Positions 35,901 through 48,242 of a stretch of 64,000 bases of DNA are shown in pieces; position 1 is the first letter of the stretch; each line of letters starts with the position of its first letter. The DNA comes from Sipunculus nudus. Lineage: Eukaryota > Annelida > Sipuncula > Golfingiida > Sipunculidae. The stretch is from assembly GCA_026874595.1 (NCBI GenBank), contig CM049322.1:26910340-26974339 (forward strand), in the 5' to 3' direction. The position numbers and the translations under genes are program-made. The notes beneath the pieces were generated by a model, which was not told where the DNA came from, did not search any database, and was given only the letters and a program-made list of their open reading frames with translations.

Positions 35901-37490
35901 ATACAAATGTATATTTATATATTCATGGGGGGGGGGGAGGGGGTGTGATATGAGAACAATTGTACACCTGTCACAGCAGGGGATCTCCCCCAGTGACTGA
36001 AACAAATCAGGAACCCTGGCATAGCTGACTTCCAGTGACCTGGAGTGGCCTACCTGCATCTGGAACAAAGCAAGTGACTACAATAGACCCTCAAGATAAA
36101 ATTCAATAACTAGCCTAATTTTCAACCTTTTAGTTTCAAATTTCAGATTTAAACACATTAAATACTTATGTTTACATTCTGAGAAAATTAAATCAACAGT
36201 ACTCACAGGGAAAAAATGTGCCATGGTCAAAGTTGGGTAAAATTTCAGGTACTGATTTTATGTTTATGCTAATAACTTATAAAATTTACAAAATACAGAT
36301 CTAATTTTGGGTATACAATTGAATCTTAATTAAACAAAGTTATATACTTAAAAAAAATTCTTTAGCTTCAATAATTTTCATGAAACCTGAGTAAATATTT
36401 TTCCTGATTTTTTACAAAGTCAATTTTGTTTGGGCACATAACTTAAAACAATTACGCAATACTGACATCATTACTGGCATGTGCATAGTGAATGTATAGA
36501 AAAATATGTATATTATATATGATCAAAGTCAGATCAGTGGTTTTGATACTAGGCAGTCCTGAAGTGTAACAAAGGGTTTTTAATGAAAAAATGAAGTTTT
36601 TTCATTAATATCTCGAAGGAATCAAGTTCTGGTGACCAAATTCTTGGCATGGTAGGGGATTTTGGAGACATCTTACTGTATGCCTAATTTAAGAAACTTA
36701 GAGCTGAAGCTGGGGAGCTGAGCTCTAGCAAACTGCATAACACTAGGTTGATGTAAACAATATGTGACATGGTGCTTGAAAACTTGAATAAAATCTGCAG
36801 TTTTTGATCAACTGGTTTCAAATTTTAAATGTTAACAGTTGAAATGCTAACAAAAACATGCTTTGAAAATTAAATCCACAGCAGTTACAGGAAAAAAACG
36901 TGCCATGGTCAAAGTTGGGCAAAGTTTCAGGTACCAATTTTTTATTTTTGCTAATATTTAAAAAATTTTTAAAGATTTTGATCAAATTTTGGGTATACAA
37001 TTTAATTTTGATTAATAAAAGTTATATTACTGGAAAAAAAGTGCTTAGCTTTAACAAGTTTTGTGTTAAGTGATCAAATTTTTTTCCTGATTATTTACAA
37101 AATGCATTATGTTTGGGCCCATAACTTTTTTAAATTATATAATACAGACCCAATTTCTGGCATGTACATAGGAACCATATAGAGGATTATTTATGGTAAA
37201 TATGAGGAAAAACAGATGAGTGGTTTTGATATTAGGCAGTCCTGAAGTGTGAAAATAGGATTTTAATAAAAAATTGAGGTTTTTCCTTAATTTCTCAAAG
37301 GAACAAAGTCGCAAAGACCCAGTTTTCGGCTTGGTAGGAGATCTTGGGGACATCTAACATTATGCTGAATTTTGGATTCCTAGGTCTTACGGTTTCAAAA
37401 CGTGCCACATCTACGGACGGACGGACGGACGGACAGACGACGGACAATGGACCACGACTATAGCTCAGATGACTTATAGTCAGCTGAGCT
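32943..37490 (+). mobile_element. F1 element copy B, nested inside F1 copy 2
   Basis: Head CAAGGGACCTATGGGTCAC then GCTCAGCTGATCATGATTG (copy A subtype) and a full tail ending GCT at 37490. Intact copy 3 reads GG, five A, TGAAG at this site. Here the left side is GG, five A, C and the right side GCT, AA, TGAAG, so insertion was between adenines without net duplication. Internally, at about 34663, the end of an A-type section joins ATGGGTCACTGTGCTCAGC, the C/E-type head lacking its first bases, so B is a mosaic. GA, poly-G and core modules (36217, 36900) are present. Confidence 0.85.
35627..35654 (+). repeat. Poly-G tract, 28 G
   Basis: Uninterrupted run of 28 G within F1 copy B. Other G runs in this copy lie near 33936, 35083 and 35928. 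Confidence 0.95.
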
Positions 37491-38401
37491 AATGAAGTTT
37501 TTCATTAATATCTTGAAGGTATTAAGTCCTAGTGACCAAATTCTTGGCATGGTAGGGGATTTTGGAGACATCTAGCTGTATGCCGAATTTAAGGAACTAA
37601 GAGCTGAAGCTGGGGAGCTGAGCTCTTGCAAACTGCATAACACTAGCTTGATGTAAACAATATGTTACATGGTGCTTGAAAACTTGAATAAAATCTACAT
37701 TTTTTGATCAACTGGTTTCAAATTTTTGGTGTTAACAGTTGAAAAGGTAACAAAAACATGCTGTGAAAATTAAATCCACAGTACTCACAGGAAAAAAACG
37801 TGCCATGGTCAAAGTTGGGCAAAAGTTAAGGTACTAATTTTTTATTTTTATTAATATTTTAAAAAATTTAAAAGATTTTCATCTAATTTTGGGTATACAA
37901 TTTAATTTTGATTAATTAAAGTTATATTACTGGAAAAAAGGTCCATAGCTTTAACATGTTTTGTGTTAAGTGATCAAATATCTTTCCTGATTTTTTACAA
38001 AATGCATTATGTTTTGGTCCATAACTTTTTTAAATTATATAATACAGACATAATTTCTTGAATGTACATAGGAACTATATAGAGGAATATTTATGGTAAA
38101 TATGAGGAAAAACAGATCAGTAGTTTTGATATTAGGCAGTCCTGAAGTGTGAAAATAGGTTTTTAATAAAAAATTGAGGTTTTTCCTTAATTTCTCAAAG
38201 GAACGAAGTCGAAAAGACCCAGTTTTCGGCTTGGTAGGAGATCTTGGGGACATCTAACATTATGCCGAATTTTGGATTCCTAGGTCTTACGGTTTCAAAA
38301 CGTGCCACATCTACGGACGGACGGACGGACGGACAGACGGACGGACGACGGACAATGGACCACGACTATAGCTCAGATGACTTATAGTCAGCTGAGCTAA
38401 A

Positions 38402-39032
38402 AATGATAATCTGAGTAAATAAGTTCAGAAGGTTTATTAATATATTAACAATATATAAGTTTAATATCCAATTGACAATTTCCTCCAGATTCATGTTTCA
38501 CTGTTGTTAGCATTCACTATTAGCTTATGCTCAATGCCTGATGCCTGAATGACTATGATCCAGTGGGGATATCTCCTCTCAGGCTGTCATGACTTGATGG
38601 TTGTCAAATGGTAGCCCACTGTTGCTGCTTGTATAAACATGCCTTTCCAGTGGTCAAGGAATCACACTACTACCCAACAATCAGAGAAACCAACTTGGGC
38701 AAGATAGCTTTTCAAGTATTTTATCCTTTGCTTCTTGAAAGGTCTTCCCCACAAAATTATTGACATAGTGTCTGATGTCACTGTATATCTTAAGTAATTT
38801 ATGCAATAAATGACTGATTTATGTACATCTCTCTCGATGAAGGAACAGATGCTTATCTGTGAATATATGATATTCTATAGTACCACTGATTGTGGAGTTT
38901 AACAAAAAATGTGTGAACTGCAGTTGTTTAGCTTTTTTATGCCCTGTTAACAGACAGACGCCCAGACTGCCGACAGACAAAGAGTGATTGCTAAACTTCT
39001 AAAGCTCAGATGACTTATAGTCAGCTGAGCTT
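38402..39032 (+). repeat. Divergent F1-type tail fragment
   Basis: About 630 bp of sequence unlike other F1 bodies, ending with CAGACAGACGCCCAGACTGC, then AAAGCTCAGATGACTTATAG, the rest of the hairpin and GAGCTTAAAA. It follows the tail of copy 2 directly. Confidence 0.5.
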
Positions 39033-39094
39033 AAAAAAACATGCCAATATGTCATATATCACGTAGAAATATGTCATTAGACAGCCACTGTATA

Positions 39095-40126
39095 GCCCAG
39101 TGGTTTGTATGTACGTATTTGCTACATGTACTGTGAAATTTCAGCCCCAAACCGCAGCGCAAATTTGGATTGCACATTGCTGTATCAAATTGAATAGGCT
39201 TTTTTCATGACTGAAGTATGTATGTCACTTCAGGCTTGGTCAACCACTAGCCTGATATTGTAGAAAATCTCACTGTTTGGCTATTGGACTCAGTATATGG
39301 CAGGTCCTAATAATATTGAGTCCGATTAAAATTCATTAAATCAGGTAGAAAAGGGCAAGAGTTATGCCAGTTTTGGGCAGGTCAACTACATTGCACTTTT
39401 CAGTACTGTGAGACGGCAGAACTATAGAAAACGGGGCTGCAGCCTACCGCCTGTACCCTATGCACGACGGGTGTCACATAATAAATTGATTCCTGACAAA
39501 GGCTGATACATATAATTTTCCTGAGAATTCCTGTATTTCATTTTGCTCATATCTGGAGTCTATTATATTAGAGGAGGAGGGGTCTGGGGAACCTGGGTTC
39601 CCTGCCTGAACGGGAGTGTGGGGGTGGAGCCCCTTCCTTTAGCTTAATTCTCCTGTTCAAATAGTAAATGGATCCCCATTTTCGCGATAGATTGCAGATA
39701 CAATTGAACAAAAATCGCCCCTGCTGGTATCTCGTCTTCACAGCTAACTTAGTAACGTTATGGGCTCCTAGTCTAGAGATAGTAGGTTCGATCCTTGATT
39801 CAGGCGACTTCTGATGTTTGGTTGTTTATGTTAGATGATATGAGTGTAGGGACATCTACAGGGAAAAATCTGAGTTGAAAAAGGGAATGAGAAGAGACAG
39901 TTTTATTTATATTTTCATGTTCCTTAATAGAAACATAGCCTGCGTTCTATAGTGGCTCCCTGCAAGACCTACCCTTGTCCTGACAGACTGAAATGACATA
40001 CGTACTTCAGTCTTGAAAAAAGCCTATTCAATTTAATACAGCGGCGAGCAATCCAAATTTGCGCGGCGATTTGGGGCTGAAATTTCACGGAACATGTAGC
40101 GAATGCTTACAAACAAACAACTGGGC
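39095..40126. mobile_element. 1-kb TIR element (non-autonomous DNA transposon)
   Basis: The left end GCCCAGTGGTTTGTATG and the inverted right end GCCCAGTTGTTTGTTTG continue as inverted repeats of roughly 130 bp (shared GAAATTTCAGCCCCAAA, AAATTTGGATTGC, GAATAGGCTTTTTTCA). TA flanks both ends, consistent with a TA target duplication. A GGTTCGATCC run at about 39785 resembles a tRNA B box. No transposase. The superfamily is uncertain. Confidence 0.6.
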
Positions 40127-40858
40127 TAATTTATGGATGTTTAACGTCAAATCTGCATGATATATGTAACTTGGCACACTTTGTTAAATCATTTATGGGA
40201 CTTCAAACCTTAATACCTCTGTTTCAGCCGTGTTTATTTTGGCCTTGTTGATCGCTCTCAGATATCTGTCTACTGATTGGACAGCTGAATAAAGCCAGGA
40301 GGCTTCCTATTGGTGCCTCCACTTTTGTGCAAAACCTAAGTGGCCATACTTCCCTTATAAGCATTTTGGTATTATAGCCACAAAACCATGTGGGTCAGAC
40401 AAAATCTCATAAGATGATGTAATTTATTATAATATTAAGTAGTTGTTATATCTTCAACATGACCTATATGTGCAAGGAATCTTACAAATGATTTTTATTC
40501 ACATTAAAATAGTAAATAATCAGACTTGCCACGTATCTGATCCACGTGTCTCTGTTGACATAATAAATGTTAATTTACGGCCGCTTGCAACATTAAAAAA
40601 TGGCAGCAAATGCCGTGCTGTTCATGAGTGGATGAGTCATACAGACTGATACAGTAACTTAGTAAGTTTATGAAGAATCACGTTGAATTAGTTATGCTAA
40701 CTGGAATTGTTGAAATAAATAGCCTTAAGTCATTTGCAAACAAAATTAATGTACAGTACAGTTATATGACGTGTTTATTCCTTTATTATAGTTCGAGAGA
40801 GTTTGCTCCCTGTCCCACGCAAGAAGTTTCCATGACATTGTATGCAATTCAACGTCAG
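40127..40858. other. Unassigned stretch left of MULE2
   Basis: No recognised gene. CTATTGGTGCC near 40309 is a CCAAT-like motif on the minus strand. Frames at 40443-40649 and 40670-40867 have no known signature. Confidence 0.3.
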
Positions 40859-40867
40859 GTCCCATGA
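40859..40867. other. Left target-site duplication of MULE2
   Basis: GTCCCATGA, identical to 49003-49011. A perfect 9-bp duplication is the hallmark length of Mutator-like elements. Confidence 0.85.
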
Positions 40868-41515
40868 GGGTCTGACTAAATACCCAAACGGACCCCAATG
40901 GACCTATGAATTACCCCAATGGGACTAAGAATGACCCCAACAGACCAGTTTATTACTCCAACGAACCAGCTAGTTATATTAACTTATTATTGAGTGTATA
41001 TAAATTGTCTAATGATATAAAAAAAAGTAGAAATGAACCCCAACGGGACTAGGAATGACCCCAATGGACCCCAACGGACCTGTTAATTACCCCAATGGAC
41101 CAACTGGTTGTATTTAATTTAACTTCCTTTATTAACCTGTATTGACTAGATCTTAAATTATTGATAAAAAAAAATGAGAAGGGTTCATTCACAGCAAACA
41201 CGCATATATACACAAAAATTTCAGGACTGCGAGTCATGTTGTTTTAATTATCATTGTCAGCTCATAATAATGCATCAATGAAAGTGGTAAAATCTCCTTA
41301 TTTATAAAGGTTATAAAATATATCCAAATGCAATAAAAGGAGCCAAACAGAACATAACTATTAAAAACAATATCCATCATCCATGCATATTACACATGAG
41401 GATGAGTTCATGTTGTAAAATGGCCAAGTATATTTCCCACTTGATTGTCCTTCTCAGATAACAGAACCACTCTATGTCTACTCAACCCTGGCATTAACTG
41501 GCATACATATACACA
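40868..41515 (+). repeat. MULE2 left TIR
   Basis: The outer ~230 bp is made of CCCCAAYRGACC-like subrepeats, one block of which is locally duplicated (41036-41115). Inverted similarity to the right TIR resumes at about 41400-41510 (ATGGCCAAGTA, TTTCCCACTT, CCCTGGCATTAAC). Confidence 0.75.
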
Positions 41516-44379
41516 ACATATATAAAACAATTCATAATTATGACCCATTTGTGAGAAAAGGGATATGTTCAAATAAGCTGTCAAGGATGTTTTTCAGGTA
41601 TACTGCATTAATGTTCAAGCAAATTTGCTCCACTAAAAATGCAACAAGAGTCCCTTAACTAACGGTGGAACTTCTTATTGGCGGCCTAGTTTTAATCTTT
41701 TGTTGACGGTGCATCGTTCAGCCCTTTTGCCATGTTTTTGTCCTTGTTTTTTTCCACCAGATGGTGTTAGGGGTACTGTTAGTTTCCTATTGGTGGACAC
41801 AGCACAACTGACAGGCTGCCCATGTCCCTTTATGAACCTTTGGTAGGCTTTTTCCTTTTCTTCATCTTTCATTTGTGACCATCTGTGAGGTGTTACCATA
41901 TATCCTTGATACTGGTTTGTCAGTATATAATTTCCCTGTTGACATGGAGTTTTGTTATCAGTTCTGCAAGTGGCTGGGGTTTTCAGTTTATGGCCATCTT
42001 GAAAACATGATTGCCAGATTCTGAATTATTATTAGTCCGTTCTCTGGTAGCACATGTTGACCTAGATGTATTTTGAATTTGCTGCTGCAACAAAGGATAC
42101 ATTCTTTCCTGAAGGTATCCAATGAAGCTTGGTGCAATTTGTTCACATAGTTCAGTGGTTTCTCTCTTTCTGTAGTCAATGTCTGCTGCAGTTGTGGCAT
42201 GAAGAACACCATTTTCCCCAAACAAGCTCTGTATTATCTGTTTCCGTTGTGCTACTGCTGTTTCTACATTGTTTGTAAGATAATCCGTTACATTTCTTTT
42301 CAAGTGGCGACTGCAGAGTAATTTTACTGACTTTGGAAACGCAGCATCAATCGCCTTTCTCAGAGCTTTTTCATCGTCAGATCCAATGTTCAGTCTAGTT
42401 GTGTCTTCATCATTCAGCATGCCTGCCAGGTGTGAAAAAAAGGCATGATATATATAAAATTGGCATTGCCATGAAGGAATATGGGCCCAAAGAAAACCGG
42501 GTGGTCACCACTATCAGTCTTGTGAATGGCTAGATATTTAAAAATGGTTGTGGTCACATATACATCTCCCGTGTTGAAGGTACGGTCAACCCCCAGAGTG
42601 GTCTCACCTGTACAACAGAACCGTTTCAAATCTGTCAGTTGCTCTGGCAAATACAGAATAATCCCTGGAACCACAGACTTTGTGAAAAACGGTGAGTTTG
42701 TACCAAGTTAAGAACAATGAGAATATTGTCTGCAAAGTTTGACCTGTACTCCGTATTGCTGCCAGCTGACTTTTTCCTATGTATTTTTTATTTCTGATCT
42801 GCTTTGTGTCTCTGGGACCTTTGGTTACACTATTTTCTAAAATCATCTCATTGTACAAGTTCTTGGGCTGGTCAACCATGGCCCTTTGACCTGCCTCTTC
42901 TAACACTGCACCAGGGGTTCTTTTGTAAATCCTTTCATTTTTGCTGTTCCCATGTGGAATCAATCCTAGAAATCTGCCAACATATTCAACCACAGCAATC
43001 CCAGGTTTTAGTTCTAAGTGTCCTGGTGCCTGTTCTGCCCACGCTATTCGTCTGCTGTATGTAGGGTCTGCTTTCAGTTTGGCATAGCCGCGAAACAATA
43101 TCAGAATCTGATCATCTGATGGCTGAGGAGAGAGTGGTACGTACTGACGCTTACTTGTTTCTCTTTGCAAAACTGACCATTCTTTTTAAATACTTTCTTC
43201 AGTTCTCTATTCAAATCAACGGTATATGGAATTTCTATACAAGTACCACTGCTACTCAGCCAGGTGCCACAGTCATCATGAAACTCGCTCTTTCTTCCTT
43301 TTGCCCTCCTTTCAATATTTCCCTGATTATCAACAATAAAAAATTGGTCATTCTTTACACAATTTTGGAACAGTCGGCAAAGGTGACTGATCAGACTTAA
43401 GTTTTTCCAGTATCTCCTGTGTGCTTAAAAATTTACCACTCCTTAGAGGTCCAGAAGACGGGCCATCAGATACTTCTTCAGACTCTGACAATTCCTAAGT
43501 CATGCTCTCCTCTTCATCATGTGTTACACCTGATACAGAATGATTGTCACACTGCTGGTTCAGATTACACAGGCTGTCATCAACAGGGCCAGGGGACGAG
43601 TGAACTGGAGACAAACATGAAGGGCTGCTGGTATCCATGGGGATGAACACAGAAGCCTCTTTCCTCTTTTCTGTAAAAGATATCGTTTCTCCCTGCTTGA
43701 TATTGCTGGTATTTTCACTTCTGTCTGACAGAAGAAAATGGTTTGGCCGGAATTCCTTCAACTCTTTGGTAGACAAGCCATGGTCCACATTACACAGCAG
43801 ACTGGTTCCTTACGAGAAGTGACTTTGCGACCAGCAACTTTACAATAGTAGGCAGCACTTTGATGATCACTTGGTCCAGTTGATGGCATGTAACTGCCTA
43901 TTTGGCACCTCAGTACAGAGCTGGCACCAACTAAATGCAGAAAATCTGCATATGCTCCATCTGTCACCACACTCCTTACAAGTTCCTCATAAGAAGGCAT
44001 AACAATGCTTTAATAACTGTTGCTAACTCCTTGTAGGAAGGTGCGACTAATTTGATCATAAAAGTTCTGGTGTCCAATTATCTCCAGTGCAGTCCACAAA
44101 CGCAGTTGATGATGCTGTGTTTCAGATCCAAACAAACCAAGGGAAAGTGCTCTGTACATACCATTTCCATCACCACAAACAGACCTTGGAGAATATTTTT
44201 CCAATGTTGGTGGGTGCATATACTTCAAAAGCCTGATAGATACCTCATCCTCAGGGCTACATGCAATGACCGACACATCTTAGAAATCCGGACTTGGACT
44301 TATTCTGCTGTCTTTCAACAGCATGGATTCCTGTTTGGCTGCTAGCTTTAGACGTCCATCTAGGAGTGCATTCTCCAAC

Positions 44380-46072
44380 CTGTAAAAAGGGTCAAATATA
44401 TGATAAGTCATGATATTGGCATTTAATTTTTCAGATAAAAAAGCTTTATTTGTTGACAGAACAGGCTTTTGATCAGTATACTCTAACATATGACTTGATC
44501 AAGCTCTTAATTATATTCATGCACAAGTCTTCCATAATCAAATGTTGCTTTGATGACATTGATGCATTTTCAAAGTCACATCTTGGTGTGTGGCATTGAC
44601 CCATCTCAAGTTTAATACATGTATTCACAACTTCTTTCTAAATATTCCCTTATCAGGCGACGAACATACTAGATCTGTTTCATAGATCAACTTTGCCCTT
44701 GTTTATATAGCACTAATCATCATAAAAAATGATCTCTATTGCACTGGTTAAACAATAGACTATGATATGGGGCATTTCATGGTATTTGCAACACAAAAGT
44801 TAGAAGGAAAAATTGTGAGAATCATTCAAAAATTTCATCTTATTGAACAAGAAACTTTTATATTTCAACAAACAGTACACATTTTAAGAGACTTATTTAA
44901 GAATTTCAGTATTTTTTAACCAAAACTTTTAAAAAATTTGAAATTTCACGTCACGGACGGCACAAATTTAAAATATAATTAATTATCTCAACAAAACTCA
45001 AAATTATTTTCCTAGGATAAAGGTACAAATTAACTGCAGGCTAATTTTATAAAATAAGTAGCAAAAATCAAATTTTTGTGAAAAAAAACTTCAATGGTAG
45101 TTAACATGGGGCTACTCATTTATTAGTCAAGCTGTGCTTGCAAGAGAGTTTGTCCTAATGTGGTAACATCATATTTAAGGCCCCATGTAAACTATTAACC
45201 CTTTACTGTTTACATTTATTTTAGATTTCCGACAAATTCTGACACTATTTATATTAACTCTAACAGCCATATCTTTTCAAGCTTTTTTTGTATCCTTATC
45301 AAATTTTCAACAGTTCCATCTAAGAGGGTTTGCTGAAGATTATTGAAAATCATTGAAACTTAGAAATAATATGCAATATTTTTGTCATGAAAGAATCTAT
45401 ACATATCATGGCATTCTAGTGGCCCATTTTGAGTGCTCTTTAGTGGCTTTTAAACAGGATCAAAGTTATAGTGGTTGTCTTTATTGGACTGTTATCACTG
45501 TTATCAAGAAGAAAGATATCTTGTTTGATAAAGGGTAATATGTGATAAAAGAATATTGGATAAAACTTTCTGCAATAACTTTAAGATAATATTTAAAATA
45601 TAGTTTACCCACATGTGCTTGCAAGTATCTCTATTTTGTGTCAAAACAATAATTCAGCGAATGTTTCAAGGCCTGATACTACAAACATATACGTGCAGTG
45701 TTCATATATGATGATGACAGCCAGTTTTGACATTCCATAAGAGAAAAGTACATAAATTTTAACATTATGTAATGATATATTATCATTAGTGTAGCTTATC
45801 ATGTACTTATATATATATATATATGAGAACCAGACTAGATATATTTTGTTTGCAGTTTTGCAGTTTTTCCTTTAATAAATTAATAAATAACTAGTTGACC
45901 TTTCTAATTCTGGCACGACTGATGCTTTAAGTGAACCATACCTCTATATATTATATTTTTTTAAAAGTAAGTGAATGTAATTAACTACTTTGCCAAAGTA
46001 ATCGTAATTTAATCATTACTTTGGAAAATTAAAGTAATTTGTAATTGTAATTGCGATTTTTGGAAGTAATTG

Positions 46073-46147
<75 letters not shown>

Positions 46148-46195
46148 ATATTCTAATGAAATGGAAAGGCAAAAACGATAAATAAATGTACCTAC
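44380..46195 (-). other. Intron of the MULE2 gene
   Basis: Donor AG|GTAGGTAC and acceptor TTTTTACAG|GTTGGAG on the minus strand. Splicing joins codon fragments AG and G into arginine and keeps ...ALRR-LENALLDG... in frame, as expected for a real intron. It is AT-rich and holds a long TA microsatellite (46078-46142) near the donor. Confidence 0.7.
46078..46142. repeat. (AT)n microsatellite
   Basis: About 65 bases of uninterrupted TA repeat within the MULE2 intron. Confidence 0.95.
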
Positions 46196-46473
46196 CTTCT
46201 CAGTGCTCCTTTGAAGTCATATTGTCCTTCCTTCATTGTGCAGCTTTTCAGTTACACAAATAATTCACATCTTTTTCTGCCCAGTTCTCCATGTCCGATG
46301 AACTCATTGGAATGCAACTTGCATGGACCCAATTTTTGCATTTATGACATTCTATGCCTTGTTCAACACAGTTCTTATTGCATGAAGCACAGGGGTATCT
46401 ACTTGACTTTACTGCTCGACGCCCCATGTTTTGCAGGTATTGGATAATTCAGCAAAAGTTCCAGAAGTTTAGT

Positions 46474-46648
46474 CAGGGTTGTTAAGTTTTTCCCAGTGCG
46501 GTATTTACCAGCTGGTAAATACCGATATTTACCGCCTTTGGAAAAACCTCTCAAAGTGGGAAAATGGGAAAAACTGGGAAAAACCTCTAATAATCTTATA
46601 AAAGGAGAGACCAGCAGATATCTGACAAATTATGAGGAAATATCCTCT

Positions 46649-46682
<34 letters not shown>

Positions 46683-47768
46683 CAGGGTTCTCCACTAGCC
46701 AATATAGCCTCCAGCCTTTCATTTCTCACCACCAGCCTTTAATGTTACCCGCCACTCTTTCATCTGTCCCTGCCACCCTTTCCCTGTCCCTGCCAGACAT
46801 ACAGTGGTCAGGAGTAACAAGGACTGGCCTTACAGACTGACCCTGTAAGGGGTCTTGCTAAGTGATTGTTAGCCTTGAGTAATTAAGCTGGTGTCAGTGC
46901 AGGGATCTTATCATCACAGCCAGTGACATCAGGTTACTGGATGGGTATAAGACAGCTCACTCCTGTAGAGTAAGAGAAGCCACAACTCCCTGGTTTCCTA
47001 ATTGCTTTTTAATTACACAATGCCTGTTGCATGATATTGGTTAACATTGATACATATTCTGACTGTGGCGTCTAGGAAGGTATATTCACTCAGTGTGTTG
47101 TCATAACAGCTGGTCTTTAAGCGTGGCTGATACAATAAATTTCTTTATTTGCATTTTATTGGTTGTTATGACAGCTTATACAAACATATTACACATGCCC
47201 TTCCTCTTGCTCTCAATGTTCTTACATGCATAAAAAAGTCATGCAGATCAAATTTTTAATCATACAATAAAAAATGCTTGACGCGCAACAGGTAAGCACT
47301 AGGCCTGGTTGACCGCGCTTACCACCAGCCTATCAGAATTTGTAGTGGAGAACACTGTATATATATATATTTAAACAAACATACTGAAATCACAAAACCA
47401 AGATATGAAAATTTATATTGTTTTCCTTAAAATCGTCTTGTTTGTATGTATATACAAAGTGATAGGTAAACAGATAATCAGATATATCAGTTACACTGAA
47501 AAAGTCCATTGATGGCTAAGAAATAAGGTTCATTGATTTCCCCAAGTGATGCCACAATGGGTGGTTGGTTTCTTCTTACCCTAGCTAACTAGTTGTATGA
47601 GCCCTACATGACTAGCATGGCTTCTTTACACTTCTGTACCCCTAAGATTAACTCGGCCTTGATTAGGTTAACATGCTTGATTACTTTTGTCAGCTCACCT
47701 ACTAAAGTTTATGTTGCAGTTAATTGGTAAATAAGTAATAGTAATGCACTAGTATGAGTTGTGAAATA

Positions 47769-47812
<44 letters not shown>

Positions 47813-47862
47813 TCATCACATTTAGATATATAGATGCATTTATGTATATATATGTATGTGTG

Positions 47863-47894
<32 letters not shown>

Positions 47895-48092
47895 TAAAAT
47901 ATAATTTCAACATGCAACATTAAACAGAATTAATTAACTATACATCATTATACTCTCTCAAAAATTTTGATCAGACATTTTCCCCAGTAATTCCCAGTAC
48001 TAACCAGTTTTCCCCAGTTATTCCCAATTAATCCCGGGTTTTTCCCACTGTCCGGGAAAAACTAGTTTTTCCCGGGAAAAATAACAACCCTG
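46474..48092. mobile_element. Non-autonomous hAT element nested in MULE2
   Basis: The left end CAGGGTTGTTAAGTTTTTCCC and the inverted right end CAGGGTTGTTATTTTTCCC are flanked by identical 8-bp duplications AGTTTAGT (46466-46473 and 48093-48100). The CAGGG terminus and 8-bp duplication identify hAT. The interior has no transposase but carries GGTAAATACCG-type palindromes, CA/TA microsatellites and another nested element. It lies between the MULE2 right TIR and its start codon, that is, in the presumed promoter or 5' UTR. Confidence 0.85.
46683..47357. mobile_element. hAT-like element nested in the hAT element
   Basis: The ends CAGGGTTCTCCACTAG and, inverted, CAGTGTTCTCCACTAC form a ~16-bp TIR around 675 bp. 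Both sides begin TATATATA, compatible with an 8-bp duplication but uninformative in a TA repeat. No coding region. Confidence 0.6.
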
Positions 48093-48221
48093 AGTTTAGT
48101 CCATGCTGAGAGATTACCTTCAATTTGACTTAATCACACAGTGTTGGTGTCCACAAAATCACAAACACTTCTGATATGGATATGTAAGGCACCTGTATTT
48201 ATATGGAGTTATACAGACATT

Positions 48222-48242
48222 GGGGGGGGGGGGGGGGGGGGG
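48222..48242 (+). repeat. Poly-G tract, 21 G
   Basis: Uninterrupted run inside MULE2, between the hAT insertion and the right TIR. The surrounding 48101-48600 shows no coding features. Confidence 0.95.

Larger units (their letters stand above)
31224..38398 (+). mobile_element. F1 element copy 2 (outer), split by a nested F1 copy
   Basis: Head at 31224. The sequence follows copy 1 closely to 32940 (AATGGAAA), breaks, and resumes at 37491 with AATGAAGTTTTTCATTAATA, running to the GGAC array, hairpin and GCT at 38398. Removing the 4550-bp insert gives about 2.63 kb, the length of copies 1 and 3, and restores continuity with copy 3 at the break. Confidence 0.85.
41675..46427 (-). pseudogene. Decayed two-exon gene: PHD finger, OTU/vertnin-like domain, MULE transposase
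   Basis: Exon 1 (46427-46196) starts MGRRAVKSSRYPCASC and continues with CHKC, WVHASC and a final Cys pair, a C4HC3 PHD finger. After a 1-nt frameshift it ends GQYDFKGALRR at donor AG|GTAGGTAC. Exon 2 opens at 44379 after TTTTTACAG with LENALLDGRLKLAAKQES; the junction restores an arginine codon. Next come YSPRSVCGDGNGMYRALSLG (OTU-like, with Gly where Cys is expected), a linker, and transposase blocks: ETTLGVDRTFN (first Asp), FGPIFLHGNANF, NIGSDDEKALRKAI (second Asp), LLCSRHLKRNV and TPHRWSQMKDEEKEKAYQRF. I see at least three in-frame stops (44281, about 44010, 43490) and several frameshifts (about 46240, 43780, 43340, 43165, 42745, 42690, 42420), plus a deletion near 41930. Confidence 0.8.

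Noticed and set aside
37489-38398. Simple tandem duplication of a 0.9-kb F1 module (36590-37490 and 37491-38398)
   Set aside because: The second part continues the sequence broken at 32940 in copy 2, so nesting of one element in another explains it better.
39770-39800. tRNA gene
   Set aside because: A B-box-like GGTTCGATCC is present, but the distance to any A box is too short and no cloverleaf arms pair.
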